Source: Aneurinibacillus aneurinilyticus ATCC 12856 (lineage in GTDB: Bacteria > Bacillota > Bacilli > Aneurinibacillales > Aneurinibacillaceae). From it: a stretch of 52,683 bases of DNA. Under the pieces are notes generated by a model that saw nothing but the letters and a program-made list of their open reading frames with translations, did no database searches and was not told where the DNA came from. The stretch covers positions 1-52,683 of the forward strand of contig NZ_KE952733.1 of assembly GCF_000466385.1 (NCBI RefSeq), read 5' to 3'. Position 1 is the stretch's first letter; each line of letters starts with the position of its first letter. The position numbers were made by a program, and so were the translations under genes. Positions 6,908-16,552 of the stretch are shown here, one piece after another.

Positions 6908-7867
6908 TTATACGTTAAAGCGTGCTTCCTCTTTTCCGTTTACACGAACAAGAATCGTTTGTATATCACTCTCATCGACAACGATCGTGCGGGTTTGTTT
7001 AAATCCTGAAGTGGAGGAGCTACTGTCAAGCTTCACTTGATCCACATCAATTTTTAGCTGCTGGCCAGAGCGGGTGATGACAATGATTTGTCCATCGTAT
7101 CCGGCACCAGGTAAGCTATAGGTAAATGTAATATAAAGCTTATTGTTTTTATAGTACGCATCTTGAATGGTAGCCAATTGTGTGCCGGAACGTACCCCGA
7201 TGTCTTTATAAGGCACAAGCTGACTGAAGCGGTAGATGACGGAGGCAGCTTCTGCACGGGTAAGTGTTGCCCGTGGATCAAATTTGCCATTATCACGTCC
7301 GCTGATTAAATTAATTTTATCAGCGATAACAACGTCAGCCCGATAGCTAGGGGCAATGCTACCGGCATCCTTAAACGGAATATGTTTTACATTAACGATA
7401 GAAGATAAGTCCTGTTTATAGAGATAACGGTACGCATTGACCAGATAGTGGGCCATTTCTTGTCGGGTAATTTTTCGTTCGCCGGAGAATGTTCCTCGAT
7501 CGTCAATAATACCCGCTTTACGTAGGCGAACCAGGTCATTAGCATAATAATCAGACCCGCTTATGTCAGAAAAATACTTTTTTGCTTCTTGTGCTGTGCC
7601 ACTTGTGGTTAAATCGTTTTTAAGTGTGTTGGCAAGCATGACTACAAACTGCCCTCGGGTAAGAGAACGTTCAGGCGCAAAAGTATTCTTATCAATACCG
7701 TTTACAATTCCCTGGCGGGCTAGCGAGAGGATTTGCGCTTCTGCCCAATGATTGTCTATATCGGAGAAAGGAGCAGCAGCGGCGGCGGAATGTTCCCCGA
7801 GCAGCAGGCCGCTGGCGACTAGCGGGCTTACAGCTAGCGCCATCCAATGTTTTTTCAATTTTTTCAC
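6908..7867 (-). CDS. S-layer homology (SLH) domain surface protein
   Basis: A 319-residue exported protein. A signal peptide (KKLKKHWMALAVSPLVASGLLL, cleavage likely near AAAAA, residues 29-33) is followed by three SLH repeats (about 34-85, 95-145, 160-215; FSDIDNHWAEAQI, FAPERSLTRGQFVVML and similar) that anchor proteins to pyruvylated secondary wall polymer. A roughly 100-residue C-terminal beta-rich segment has no recognised domain. The start is GTG at 7867, with AGGAG only two bases away, so the in-frame TTG at 7858 is a possible alternative. It is monocistronic, divergent from ytfI. Confidence 0.88.
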   Translation of the reverse strand: MKKLKKHWMALAVSPLVASGLLLGEHSAAAAAPFSDIDNHWAEAQILSLARQGIVNGIDKNTFAPERSLTRGQFVVMLANTLKNDLTTSGTAQEAKKYFSDISGSDYYANDLVRLRKAGIIDDRGTFSGERKITRQEMAHYLVNAYRYLYKQDLSSIVNVKHIPFKDAGSIAPSYRADVVIADKINLISGRDNGKFDPRATLTRAEAASVIYRFSQLVPYKDIGVRSGTQLATIQDAYYKNNKLYITFTYSLPGAGYDGQIIVITRSGQQLKIDVDQVKLDSSSSTSGFKQTRTIVVDESDIQTILVRVNGKEEARFNV

Positions 7868-7992
7868 GTCTCCTATATGTAAAATGTAGTTTTATCAATA
7901 GTTTTTACTCATTTTTTGCCGAAAAGTTGCTTTCGTTTCTTGTATGCAGGAAAGAGGATCCGCTCATACTACCTGTGGGAAGGTGAGCGGAT

Positions 7993-8667
7993 ATGAACGG
8001 CTGGCTGATTTTTCTTGGTAGTATAGTAATCATAATAACAGTTATTTGGTTTACATCCGTACGCATTCAAATCGAGTATAAGCGTGTGTCGGAGAATGAC
8101 CGAATTAACGTGGAAGTTTCCGTATACAAACGTTTACTCAAGTATCGGTTTACGGTTAATTTACTACAAATAGGAAGTTTATCCAGGGGAGTCCAAGTAT
8201 CAAAACAGGCGAAAGTCAGACCGGCGATGGAAACGAAGAGAAAGAAAAAGATGTGGATTACACCACGAATTATACAGCGTTTTCAAAGGAAATACGTACA
8301 GCTGCTACGTAATGTGCAAGATTTACACCATGTTTTGCGGCAGACATTGAAATGTGTGCATGGGGAAATGATTGAGTGGAGAACAAATGTCGGGCTTGGA
8401 GAAGCATCCGCCACAGGAGCCGCTATTGGTGCAGTATGGTGTGTTAAAAGTTTGATGATTGCTGTGCTGGCCCATTATATTTCCTTGCGTACCCGACCAA
8501 GGCTACATGTTTTTCCCGAGTTTCAACGTGAGATGCTGGACACATATTTGCTTTGTATACTGCGTCTAAGGATTGGACATGCTATCATTGCAGTCATTCG
8601 GATTGCTGTGCATTATTTCCGTAAAGGACGTGAGCAGGTATGGGAGAACATCCGATTCAAGGCTTAA
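7993..8667 (+). CDS. ytfI: DUF2953 domain protein, YtfI-like
   Basis: A 224-residue protein with an N-terminal membrane anchor (residues 3-21) and the DUF2953 pattern: W-T--GLG-A--TG---G--W (EWRTNVGLGEASATGAAIGAVW) and a C-terminal RLRIGHAI. In Bacillus, ytfI lies directly before ytfJ (gerW), the same order as here, with a 28-base overlap with the next gene. The function is unknown; a sporulation role is inferred only from the neighbour. GGAAGGTGAGC precedes the ATG. Confidence 0.8.
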   Translation: MNGWLIFLGSIVIIITVIWFTSVRIQIEYKRVSENDRINVEVSVYKRLLKYRFTVNLLQIGSLSRGVQVSKQAKVRPAMETKRKKKMWITPRIIQRFQRKYVQLLRNVQDLHHVLRQTLKCVHGEMIEWRTNVGLGEASATGAAIGAVWCVKSLMIAVLAHYISLRTRPRLHVFPEFQREMLDTYLLCILRLRIGHAIIAVIRIAVHYFRKGREQVWENIRFKA

Positions 8668-9161
8668 TGCAAACCGCAATGGAAAATATTAAAGAGATGG
8701 TGGATGTAAATACGATTATAGGGGACCCGGTAGAAACACCCGATGGAAATGTGATTATCCCTGTCTCCAAAGTTGGTTTTGGCTTTGCTGCTGGAGGAAG
8801 CGAATTTGAAGTATATCAGGAAACGGAGCACCGCCACGAAAGGCGCGATGGGGACTTGGCCCGACAGCATGCGAATGGAAATGGCGTGTCTAAAGGTGAG
8901 TTACCATTTGGCGGCGGTAGTGGTGGCGGAATTTCCATTACTCCGGTAGCGTTTCTTATTGTTGGCAAGCATGGTGTACGCTCTATCTCACTACAGGGAC
9001 AATCTCACTTGTATGAACGAATGATGGATTTAGCTCCAGCCGTGGTCGAGAAAATTCAATCTATGATTCGAGGTGATGACAAGGATCACACCAAGCAAAA
9101 GGATTGTAAAGACCGAAACGAACGCAAAAATGGCGAGGAAATTATCGATGAGCTTCATTAA
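8640..9161 (+). CDS. ytfJ: GerW family sporulation protein (YtfJ)
   Basis: A 173-residue protein with the very conserved N terminus EHPIQGLMQTAMENIKEM, then DVNTIIGDPVETPDGNVIIP, VGFGFAAGGSEF and a glycine run before ISITPVAFLIV. YtfJ/GerW is made in the forespore in Bacillus and is needed for normal germination. The C-terminal 40 residues are highly charged and lineage-specific. It overlaps ytfI by 28 bases, which argues for translational coupling, and is followed by a terminator shared with the convergent pyruvate carboxylase gene. Confidence 0.92.
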   Translation: MGEHPIQGLMQTAMENIKEMVDVNTIIGDPVETPDGNVIIPVSKVGFGFAAGGSEFEVYQETEHRHERRDGDLARQHANGNGVSKGELPFGGGSGGGISITPVAFLIVGKHGVRSISLQGQSHLYERMMDLAPAVVEKIQSMIRGDDKDHTKQKDCKDRNERKNGEEIIDELH

Positions 9162-9166
9162 AAACA

Positions 9167-9195
9167 AAAAAGAGCACGCAACGGTGCTCTTTTTC
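9167..9195. terminator. Bidirectional terminator between ytfJ and pyc
   Basis: AAAAAGAGCAC gcaacg GTGCTCTTTTT is a perfect 11-bp stem with T-runs in both directions. Confidence 0.93.
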
Positions 9196-9222
9196 GTGTG
9201 TTACAAGTAAGAGAAGAAAAAA

Positions 9223-12200
9223 TTAACTTTTGGCAATAACAATAAGCAGGTCGCCTGTCTCGATCGTATCGCCAGCTTTTACGTGAATTTCTTTAACCGT
9301 GCCGTTGAATGGGGCCTGCATTGTTGTCTCCATCTTCATTGCTTCCGTCACAAGCACATGCTCGCCTTTTTTCACTTTGTCGCCTTGTTGGACCATTATT
9401 TTCAGCACTTTACCTGGCATGGATGCACCGATTTGCCCGGCTTCGGATAAATCGGCTTTTGGTCGTTGAGTTGTTGTTACTTTAGCCGACACATCTCGTA
9501 TATTAATCTCACGTGGCTGACCATTCAATTCATAGTAAATCGTCCGAATGCCGTCCGGCCTTGTTTCTCCAATGGAAACAAGTTTAACCATGAGTGTTTT
9601 CCCTTGCTCGATATCGATAGCGATTTCTTCACCTAAGCGCAGACCGTAGAAGAAGGTTGGCGTATCGAGAACGGATACATCGCCGAATTCTTTCTGACGT
9701 GCCTGCATATCCAGAAAGACTTGAGGATACATAACATACGACATGACATCGCACTCTGTCATATCACGTTCCAGCTTTTCTTCAAGCATGGCTTTGATTT
9801 CATCAAAGTCTGCGGAAGGCAACAATTCACCTGGTCTGGTTGTAAAGTAGTCGCGTCCCTTAAGAATAATACGCTGCAAATCTTCCGGGAACCCGCCATG
9901 TGGCTGGCCTAGATATCCCTGGAAAAATGTGATAACCGACTCGGGAAAATCGATGGTTTCGCCACGTTCATATATGTCTTTTTCCGTTAGGTTGTTTTGT
10001 ACCATAAATAATGCCATATCTCCTACTACTTTGGAGGAAGGCGTTACTTTCACGATATCGCCAAACATATGGTTTACAGCGGTATACATTTCTTTCACTT
10101 CTCCCCAGCGATCGCCAAGACCGACAGCTTTTGCCTGCTGTTCCAGGTTTGTATATTGTCCACCCGGCATTTCGTGCTTGTATACTTCCGCATTGCTCGA
10201 CTTCATATCAGTTTCAAAGCCAATGTAATATTTCCGGACGTCTTCCCAATAATCGGCTAGTTTTTGGTACTTTTCGTAATCTAGGCCGGTTGCACGTTTA
10301 TCGTGTTCAAGCGCATACGCAAGTGCGTTTAGGCTGGGCTGTGAAGTGAGGCCGGACATGGAACTAAGTGCCGTATCAACAATATCAACTCCGGCTTCTG
10401 CAGCTTTTAGGAGCATTGCGCCTGCATTCCCACTCGTATCATGCGTGTGCAGGTGAATCGGGATGCTAATTTCTTGTTTCAGCGCCTTCACCAGCTCATA
10501 TGCGGCATATGGCTTCAGAAGACCAGCCATATCCTTAATCGCAAGAATGTGCGCACCGGCTTTTTCCAGTTCTTTGGCCAGAGCAACATAGTATTTCAGA
10601 TTATATTTCTCACGACTTTGATCTAGAATATCACCGGTATAGCAAATAGCTGCTTCAGCGATTTTACCTGATTCTCGCACGCTTTCGATGGCAAGGCGCA
10701 TGCCATCCACCCAGTTTAGGCTATCGAAAATTCTGAATACGTCGATTCCTTCTTTAGCGGATGTTTCAATAAACTTTTTAATGACATTATCTGGGTAATT
10801 TGTATAGCCGACAGCATTGGCGCCACGGAAAAGCATCTGGAATAGCAGATTGGGAACTTTCTGTCGCAACTTGCGCAGGCGCTCCCACGGGTCTTCGTTC
10901 AAAAAGCGCATGCTTGTATCAAATGTAGCTCCACCCCACATCTCAAGCGAGAAGAGGTCGGGTGCAAGTTTGGCTGTAGCTTCCGCGATTTGCAGCAAAT
11001 CATGGGTGCGCACACGGGTAGCAAACAGCGATTGATGCGCATCACGGAATGTTGTGTCAGTGACCAGAAGCTTTTTCTGCTGCTGTATCCATTTTACCAA
11101 GCCATCCGGTCCTTGCTCGTCCAGGATTTGTTTCGTACCATTCGGATACTCTTGCTTATAGGAAACCTCCGGGATGCGCGGTGTTGCGAACAGTGGCTTT
11201 TTGTCTGTCTTAGCCAGACCTGGATGGCCGTTGACGATGGTCTGACCGATATACGTTAAGAGCTTCGTGCCGCGGTCCTGGCGGACTGGAAACTCGAATA
11301 GTTCTGGTTTTGTATCAATAAAAGAAGTATTATAATTGCCGTTTAAAAAGTCCGGGTGTTGCATCACATTCTCAAGGAAAGGAATATTTGTTTTAACCCC
11401 ACGGATCCGGAATTCTTTCAGTGTGCGCAGCATTTTCTTAGCTGCTCGCTCAAACGTTAACGCATGAGTGGATACTTTGACAAGCAGTGAATCATAGTGC
11501 GGGGTAATCATAGCACCATGAGCTCCGATGCCTGCATCCAGACGCACACCAAATCCACTTGCGGAACGGTATGCAAGGAGGCGACCGGTATCCGGCATGA
11601 ATCCTTTATTCGGATCTTCCGTCGTAACACGCGATTGAATGGCAAATCCACGCATTTGCACGCTTGATTGGGACGGAATTCCGATTTCCTCGTCTTCAAG
11701 AGCATATCCTTCGGCGATGCGGATTTGTGATTGAACGATATCGATCCCCGTCACCATCTCGGTAATCGTATGTTCTACTTGAATTCGAGGATTAACTTCG
11801 ATAAAATAAAATTTCCCATCCGGTGCAACGAGGAATTCAACTGTACCGGCATTGATGTAATTGGATGCCCTGGTCAGGCGTAGTGCCGCATTGCAAATAT
11901 CTTCGCGCTGCCGTTCGCTCAACGATAGGCTTGGTGCCACTTCAACGACTTTTTGATGCCGACGCTGAATTGAACAATCGCGCTCAAACAGATGAACAAC
12001 ATGTCCGTGTTGATCGGCCAATACTTGAACCTCGATATGCTTTGGATTTTCAAGGTACTTTTCCAGGTACACCGCGGCATTACCAAATGCAGATTTTGCT
12101 TCGGAACGAGCACGGTCAAGCGCGTCCTGTAGTTCGCTTTGCTTACGTACGATTCGCATGCCACGGCCACCGCCGCCTGACGCGGCTTTAATAATAATCG

Positions 12201-12678
12201 GGTAACCATTTTCTTTCACGAAGCGAAGCGCTTCTTCGAGCGTTCGCACCGGTTCTGGAGTTCCGGGGATTACCGGGATATCAGCTTCGATTGCCATTTG
12301 ACGGGCAGTGACTTTGTCGCCAAACTTGGCGATATGTTCGGATTTTGGACCGATAAACACGATACCTTCTTCCTCACATCGGGCGGCGAATTGTTCGTTT
12401 TCCGACAGGAAGCCGTAGCCGGGATGAATGGCATCGACGTCATGCCGTTTAGCCACTTCAATGATGCTTTCGATGTCCAAATACGCTTCGATCGGACCCT
12501 TGCCTTCTCCGATGAGATAGGCTTCATCAGCTTTAAAACGGTGCAAGGCTACATTGTCTTGCTCAGAATACACTGCAACGGTGCGAATGCTAAGCTCTGT
12601 GCAGGCGCGGAAAATCCGGATGGCAATCTCGCCACGGTTCGCCACCAGGATTTTCTTAAATCTTTTAATCTGGGCCAT
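9223..12678 (-). CDS. pyc: Pyruvate carboxylase
   Basis: A 1151-residue single-chain biotin enzyme converting pyruvate, bicarbonate and ATP to oxaloacetate. Domain order: biotin carboxylase (residues about 5-455; ANRGEIAIRIFRA, ATP-grasp loop KAASGGGGRGMRIV, EVNPRIQVEHT), carboxyltransferase (about 530-800; DTTFRDAHQSLFATRVRT, LHTHDTSGNAG), PYC/OADA domain, and the C-terminal biotinyl domain with the lysine in TEAMKMETT. Length is normal for Firmicutes. ATG 12678 has GGGAGA upstream. It is monocistronic; the leader carries an inverted repeat TCTCAAA/TTTGAGA (12710-12741) of unknown role. It supplies oxaloacetate when acetyl-CoA is made from fatty or keto acids. Confidence 0.97.
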   Translation of the reverse strand: MAQIKRFKKILVANRGEIAIRIFRACTELSIRTVAVYSEQDNVALHRFKADEAYLIGEGKGPIEAYLDIESIIEVAKRHDVDAIHPGYGFLSENEQFAARCEEEGIVFIGPKSEHIAKFGDKVTARQMAIEADIPVIPGTPEPVRTLEEALRFVKENGYPIIIKAASGGGGRGMRIVRKQSELQDALDRARSEAKSAFGNAAVYLEKYLENPKHIEVQVLADQHGHVVHLFERDCSIQRRHQKVVEVAPSLSLSERQREDICNAALRLTRASNYINAGTVEFLVAPDGKFYFIEVNPRIQVEHTITEMVTGIDIVQSQIRIAEGYALEDEEIGIPSQSSVQMRGFAIQSRVTTEDPNKGFMPDTGRLLAYRSASGFGVRLDAGIGAHGAMITPHYDSLLVKVSTHALTFERAAKKMLRTLKEFRIRGVKTNIPFLENVMQHPDFLNGNYNTSFIDTKPELFEFPVRQDRGTKLLTYIGQTIVNGHPGLAKTDKKPLFATPRIPEVSYKQEYPNGTKQILDEQGPDGLVKWIQQQKKLLVTDTTFRDAHQSLFATRVRTHDLLQIAEATAKLAPDLFSLEMWGGATFDTSMRFLNEDPWERLRKLRQKVPNLLFQMLFRGANAVGYTNYPDNVIKKFIETSAKEGIDVFRIFDSLNWVDGMRLAIESVRESGKIAEAAICYTGDILDQSREKYNLKYYVALAKELEKAGAHILAIKDMAGLLKPYAAYELVKALKQEISIPIHLHTHDTSGNAGAMLLKAAEAGVDIVDTALSSMSGLTSQPSLNALAYALEHDKRATGLDYEKYQKLADYWEDVRKYYIGFETDMKSSNAEVYKHEMPGGQYTNLEQQAKAVGLGDRWGEVKEMYTAVNHMFGDIVKVTPSSKVVGDMALFMVQNNLTEKDIYERGETIDFPESVITFFQGYLGQPHGGFPEDLQRIILKGRDYFTTRPGELLPSADFDEIKAMLEEKLERDMTECDVMSYVMYPQVFLDMQARQKEFGDVSVLDTPTFFYGLRLGEEIAIDIEQGKTLMVKLVSIGETRPDGIRTIYYELNGQPREINIRDVSAKVTTTQRPKADLSEAGQIGASMPGKVLKIMVQQGDKVKKGEHVLVTEAMKMETTMQAPFNGTVKEIHVKAGDTIETGDLLIVIAKS

Positions 12679-12863
12679 TCAGAATCTCCCTCTCCTATTA
12701 ATTTTTGTCTCTCAAACTAAAACGGTATGTAAAATTTGAGAACTATAATTAATAATAACACATGGATGAATATTCAGAAGCCTGAAAAAATAATGAAAAA
12801 TTAATTTTGGTGTAAGCAGGAAACAGGGAGAGATGAGAAGAGGCTTTATATAAGGAGAATACG

Positions 12864-13775
12864 ATGAAAAAAGAACAGACAGGAAAAAACCAAGTGCTTC
12901 GTTTTATCGTACCGCCTGATGTCCAGGATGCCGAAAAAAACGTGCGTAGCTTTTTGCGCGAGGACCACGGGATTTCACGTAGTTTACTGGTTGAACTTAA
13001 GCATGTAAAGGGCATACGCTTAAACGGAGCAGCCACGTATCTTGATCATTCGCTTCAGGCCGGCGATGTGGTAGAATTGCATCTTCCAGAGGAGGAATCG
13101 GAAAATATTGTGCCAGAACCGATTCCATTGCAAATTGTATTTGAAGATGAGGATATACTCATTGTGAACAAGCCGTCGAATTTATGTGTACATCCGACTC
13201 TCCTACACCCGGATGGAACATTGGCTAATGGGGTGCTTTATCATTGGCAGCTGCTGGGTATTTCACGTAAATTCCGAGCGGTTAACCGTCTGGATAAGGA
13301 TACGTCAGGTTTGGTGCTAATTGCCAAAAGTCAGTTTTCTCACCAGCAGCTAGCTACAGTGCAGCGACAAAACGGTATTACACGCTATTATGAAGCGCTG
13401 GTACATGGTCAGGTGAAGGAAGACGAGGGGACGATTGATGCGCCAATCATGCGTAAGGCGGACTCTTTGATGGAACGTGTCGTTCATGAAGATGGACAGT
13501 GGGCGCGGACACACTATAAGGTGCTTAAAAGGTATAACGAATTTACCCATATAAGAATCAAACTTGACACAGGACGTACACATCAAATCCGTGTACACAT
13601 GAGCCATATTGGTCATCCTTTGCTTGGAGATGACTTATATGGCGGAGAGCGGACATTGATTTCTAGGCAGGCTCTCCATTCCCGTATTCTTTCATTTCCA
13701 CATCCGCGGCATAAGGAATTACTCACCTTCACGACACCTTTGCCAGACGATATGTATTGTTTGATTAAGCAGTGA
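12864..13775 (+). CDS. RluA family pseudouridine synthase
   Basis: A 303-residue RNA pseudouridine synthase. An N-terminal S4-type RNA-binding domain (about residues 15-80; ISRSLLVELKHVKGIRLNG) precedes the catalytic domain with NRLDKDTSGLVLIAKS (catalytic Asp144), YYEALVHG, and the RTHQIRVHMSHIGHPLLGD block. It could modify 23S rRNA or tRNA like RluD or its YhcT/YjbO paralogues; the target position is not readable from sequence. ATATAAGGAGAATACG gives a good ribosome site. It is divergent from pyc. Confidence 0.9.
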   Translation: MKKEQTGKNQVLRFIVPPDVQDAEKNVRSFLREDHGISRSLLVELKHVKGIRLNGAATYLDHSLQAGDVVELHLPEEESENIVPEPIPLQIVFEDEDILIVNKPSNLCVHPTLLHPDGTLANGVLYHWQLLGISRKFRAVNRLDKDTSGLVLIAKSQFSHQQLATVQRQNGITRYYEALVHGQVKEDEGTIDAPIMRKADSLMERVVHEDGQWARTHYKVLKRYNEFTHIRIKLDTGRTHQIRVHMSHIGHPLLGDDLYGGERTLISRQALHSRILSFPHPRHKELLTFTTPLPDDMYCLIKQ

Positions 13776-13893
13776 CTTCTTTGAGAGAAAGAATCTGATA
13801 AGATGTCAAAGTTCCGTGAACATTACGCCTGCTATCTTTACCGTCTGCTGGAAACGAAGTAATATTAGAAACGGTAGGGGGAGGAGTGGCGAA

Positions 13894-14169
13894 ATGAAAA
13901 CGTGGATACGTATAAGTCCTTTTCTGCTAGTGATTATAGGTCTTTCGATATATAATTATGTGATTTCATCAGAAGCACTCCATGGAGACAGCGAAGGAAT
14001 GAGACGGCGGTTTATCATGCTAGAAATCATTATACCATTCGTGGGAAGTCTTGCCGCGTTGCAGTTCGAGAAAGCCAGGAGGAATCGGTTTATTTTTGGT
14101 ATGTTCGGTTTTTTTGCCGGGTTTCTTATCTCGCTTGATTTATTTGTGGTTGCAATGATTCGAGGATAG
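13894..14169 (+). CDS. Small three-span membrane protein of unknown function
   Basis: Ninety-one residues with three hydrophobic spans: about 6-25 (ISPFLLVIIGLSIYNYVIS), 41-60 (IIPFVGSLAALQF region) and 67-90 (FIFGMFGFFAGFLISLDLFV). The loops RRRF and EKARRNR make an N-in orientation likely. ATG 13894 is chosen because GGGGGAGGAG lies just upstream; an in-frame ATG at 13816 would add 26 non-membrane residues without a ribosome site. I do not recognise a family. It is followed by a strong terminator. Confidence 0.65.
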   Translation: MKTWIRISPFLLVIIGLSIYNYVISSEALHGDSEGMRRRFIMLEIIIPFVGSLAALQFEKARRNRFIFGMFGFFAGFLISLDLFVVAMIRG

Positions 14170-14176
14170 GAAATGA

Positions 14177-14228
14177 AATAAAAAGGGACATTATTTGGTT
14201 TGCCAATCAAATAATGTCCCTTTTTATT
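14177..14228. terminator. Strong bidirectional-type terminator
   Basis: AATAAAAAGGGACATTATTT (14177-14196) continues to a 21-bp near-perfect stem ending in CCCTTTTTATT, with a 10-base loop. Confidence 0.92.
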
Positions 14229-14337
14229 ACTGTTCTCTATAAACGCTTTAAAGCAGAAAATTCAACATATTCACTATTTTTATTTTTAAAAAATCGAATA
14301 TTTCCGTTAATTTTTTGCTTTAAAGTAAAAGAGAACA

Positions 14338-14346
14338 TGCTATAAT
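14338..14346 (+). promoter_or_regulatory. Extended -10 promoter of the ABC transporter operon
   Basis: TG-C-TATAAT (14338-14346) is a consensus extended -10; TTTAAA 16 bases upstream is a weak -35. The leader to the start codon is about 55 bases and shows no T-box or riboswitch core. Confidence 0.65.
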
Positions 14347-14407
14347 GAATCTACTTGGTGCATGAGAGTGTTAATTAAAACAAAAGTCCGAGCAGGGGGG
14401 AATATTC

Positions 14408-15472
14408 GTGGTGAAAAAGAAGCGTTGGTTTGGAATTCTTCTTGCAGCGATAATGGTGCTGCTTGCTGCCTGTGGCGGGCAGACTGCTAGCCAACAGGCT
14501 GGAGAAGGGGAAAAGAAGACAGCAGCAGGTGCGGAAGGCGAGAAGAAGTTTAAAGTAGGCATTTCGCAGTTTGTAGAACATAAGGCTTTAGATGCGGCAC
14601 GAGAAGGATTCATTAAAGCTCTGAAAGAAAATGGGCTAGAAGAAGGAAAAAATCTCGAGATTGATTATCAGAATGCACAGGCTGATCAGTCGAATACGAA
14701 TACAATCGCACAGAAATTCGCAGCGTCCAAACAGGATTTAATTCTAGCTATTGCCACGCCGAATGCGCAGGCATTGTTGCAAAATGTGAAGGATACGCCG
14801 ATTCTATTCACAGCCGTATCCGATCCGGTAGGCGCAAAGCTCGTGGATAACCTGGAAAAACCGGGCAAGAACATTACGGGCTTCTCTGATACACCACCAG
14901 ATGCAATTCCAAATACGATAAAGTCCATTAAGGATTTTTTCCCGCAGGCGAAAAGCGTAGGTATTATTTATAATAGCGGGGAAGCGAATTCAGTTGCAAA
15001 TGTAAAGATTGCAAAAGAAGAGCTGGAAAAATTGCAGCTGAAGCCAGTGGAAGCGACTGTAACGAATACAAGTGAAGTAAAGCAGGCGAGTGAATCATTG
15101 GTCGGCAAGGTGGATGCGATTTATGTGCCGCAGGACAATACGGCGGTAGCTGCATTGAAAACAATTGTCAGCACAGCAAATAAAAATAAAATCCCTCTGT
15201 TTGTGGGGGAACTTGAATCTGTCCGCAGCGGCGGCTTTGCGGGTGTAGGTTTCGAATACTCTGATATCGGATATGATACCGGCCTGATGGCTGTAAAGAT
15301 TCTGAAAGAAGGGGCTAAGCCAGGAGAGTTAGCAATCGGCTACCCGAGCAAGCTGACCCTTACTATCAACAAGGAAGCGGCCAAGGAACAAGGAATTGAT
15401 ATTGATAAGCTTCCGAAAGAAGCAATGGACAAATGGAAGCCGCAATGGATTGAGAAAACTGAAACAAAATAA
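14408..15472 (+). CDS. ABC transporter substrate-binding lipoprotein (COG2984/TrpX-like)
   Basis: A 354-residue lipoprotein: signal sequence with lipobox LLAAC (lipidated Cys22), an Ala/Gly/Glu-rich linker, then a two-lobed periplasmic-binding fold of the COG2984 type (KVGISQFVEHKALDAAREGF, ITGFSDTPPDAIPNTI, VGIIYNSGEANSVANV, EYSDIGYDTGLMA). Streptococcal members (TrpX) import tryptophan; whether this one does is inference, and no Trp T-box leader is seen. The start is one of two adjacent GTG codons (14408 or 14411) after a GGGGGG ribosome site. First gene of a three-gene transporter operon. Confidence 0.87.
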   Translation: MVKKKRWFGILLAAIMVLLAACGGQTASQQAGEGEKKTAAGAEGEKKFKVGISQFVEHKALDAAREGFIKALKENGLEEGKNLEIDYQNAQADQSNTNTIAQKFAASKQDLILAIATPNAQALLQNVKDTPILFTAVSDPVGAKLVDNLEKPGKNITGFSDTPPDAIPNTIKSIKDFFPQAKSVGIIYNSGEANSVANVKIAKEELEKLQLKPVEATVTNTSEVKQASESLVGKVDAIYVPQDNTAVAALKTIVSTANKNKIPLFVGELESVRSGGFAGVGFEYSDIGYDTGLMAVKILKEGAKPGELAIGYPSKLTLTINKEAAKEQGIDIDKLPKEAMDKWKPQWIEKTETK

Positions 15473-15595
15473 TCAAGAAAAGAATAATGTAAGCAGGTCT
15501 CTTTTAGGATAAGAAACAGAATTTTTTGTTTCTTATCCTAATACTGTTGCGTGTATTACACACAGCGCTAGAGGAGCAGGTGAAAGGAGGAAGCT

Positions 15596-16552
15596 ATGGG
15601 TGTAGGTGTAGCACTACAAGGTTCAATTGAATCAGGATTTATTTTTGCTATTATGGCACTTGGCGTATATTTAACATTTCGAATTTTGGATTTTCCCGAT
15701 TTAACGGTAGATGGTAGCTTTGCTACTGGTGGTGCTGTTGGGGCAACGATGATTGCGGCGGGATTTGCTCCATTCATGTCTACTGTATCTGCGCTCTTAG
15801 TCGGTCTAGTAGTTGGGGCTATGACGGGCATTTTGCATACAAAAGGAAAAATTAATGCCCTGCTATCAGGGATTTTATCTATGATTGCTCTTTATTCCAT
15901 TAATCTTCGTATTATGGGAAAAGCAAATGTTCCATTGTTAGGTGAAGAGACGCTGTTTACGCAAATCAAGGGGGTTCTTTCTGCACTGGGCGACTACGGT
16001 ATACTGGTGGCGGTTGCAGTGATTGCGCTTGTCATCAAGTTTGTCAATGACTGGTTTCTTCACACGGAAGTGGGACTTGCGATTCGTGCGACAGGTAATA
16101 ATCAACGTATGATTCGCAGCTTCTCCGCCAATACGGATACAACCATTATTATCGGATTAAGTATTTCTAACGGTATGGTCGCCTTATCCGGCGCGTTGTA
16201 CGCTCAATATCAAGGCTTTGCAGACGTATCTATGGGAATTGGTATGATTATTATCGGTCTTGCTTCCGTTATTATTGGAGAAGCGATTTTCGGTAATCGT
16301 ACGATTGTGCGTGCAACATTTGCTGTTATCGGGGGAGCGATTATTTATCGTATGGTTGTTGCACTTGCTATGCATGTTGGCCTTGCTCCGTCCGATATGA
16401 AATTAATGACTGCATTAATTGTAATTATTGCGTTGATAATGCCGCGCATTTCTGCAGGTTATAAAGAACGAAAGCGTCGGGCTACACGTATAAAAAATCG
16501 TGAACAGCAGTCAAGGATATTAGAGAGAGGCGAGGTGAAGAAACATGCTTAA
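15596..16552 (+). CDS. ABC transporter permease (COG4120/TrpY-like)
   Basis: A 318-residue membrane protein with about eight hydrophobic spans and the COG4120 signature: SGFIFAIMALGVYLTFRILDFPDLTVDGSF at the N terminus, AIRATGNNQRMIRSF cytoplasmic coupling region, and a basic C-terminal tail rich in Arg/Lys. It resembles branched-chain amino acid or ribose-type permeases in fold. AAAGGAGG gives a strong ribosome site. It overlaps the ATPase gene by 8 bases. Confidence 0.88.
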   Translation: MGVGVALQGSIESGFIFAIMALGVYLTFRILDFPDLTVDGSFATGGAVGATMIAAGFAPFMSTVSALLVGLVVGAMTGILHTKGKINALLSGILSMIALYSINLRIMGKANVPLLGEETLFTQIKGVLSALGDYGILVAVAVIALVIKFVNDWFLHTEVGLAIRATGNNQRMIRSFSANTDTTIIIGLSISNGMVALSGALYAQYQGFADVSMGIGMIIIGLASVIIGEAIFGNRTIVRATFAVIGGAIIYRMVVALAMHVGLAPSDMKLMTALIVIIALIMPRISAGYKERKRRATRIKNREQQSRILERGEVKKHA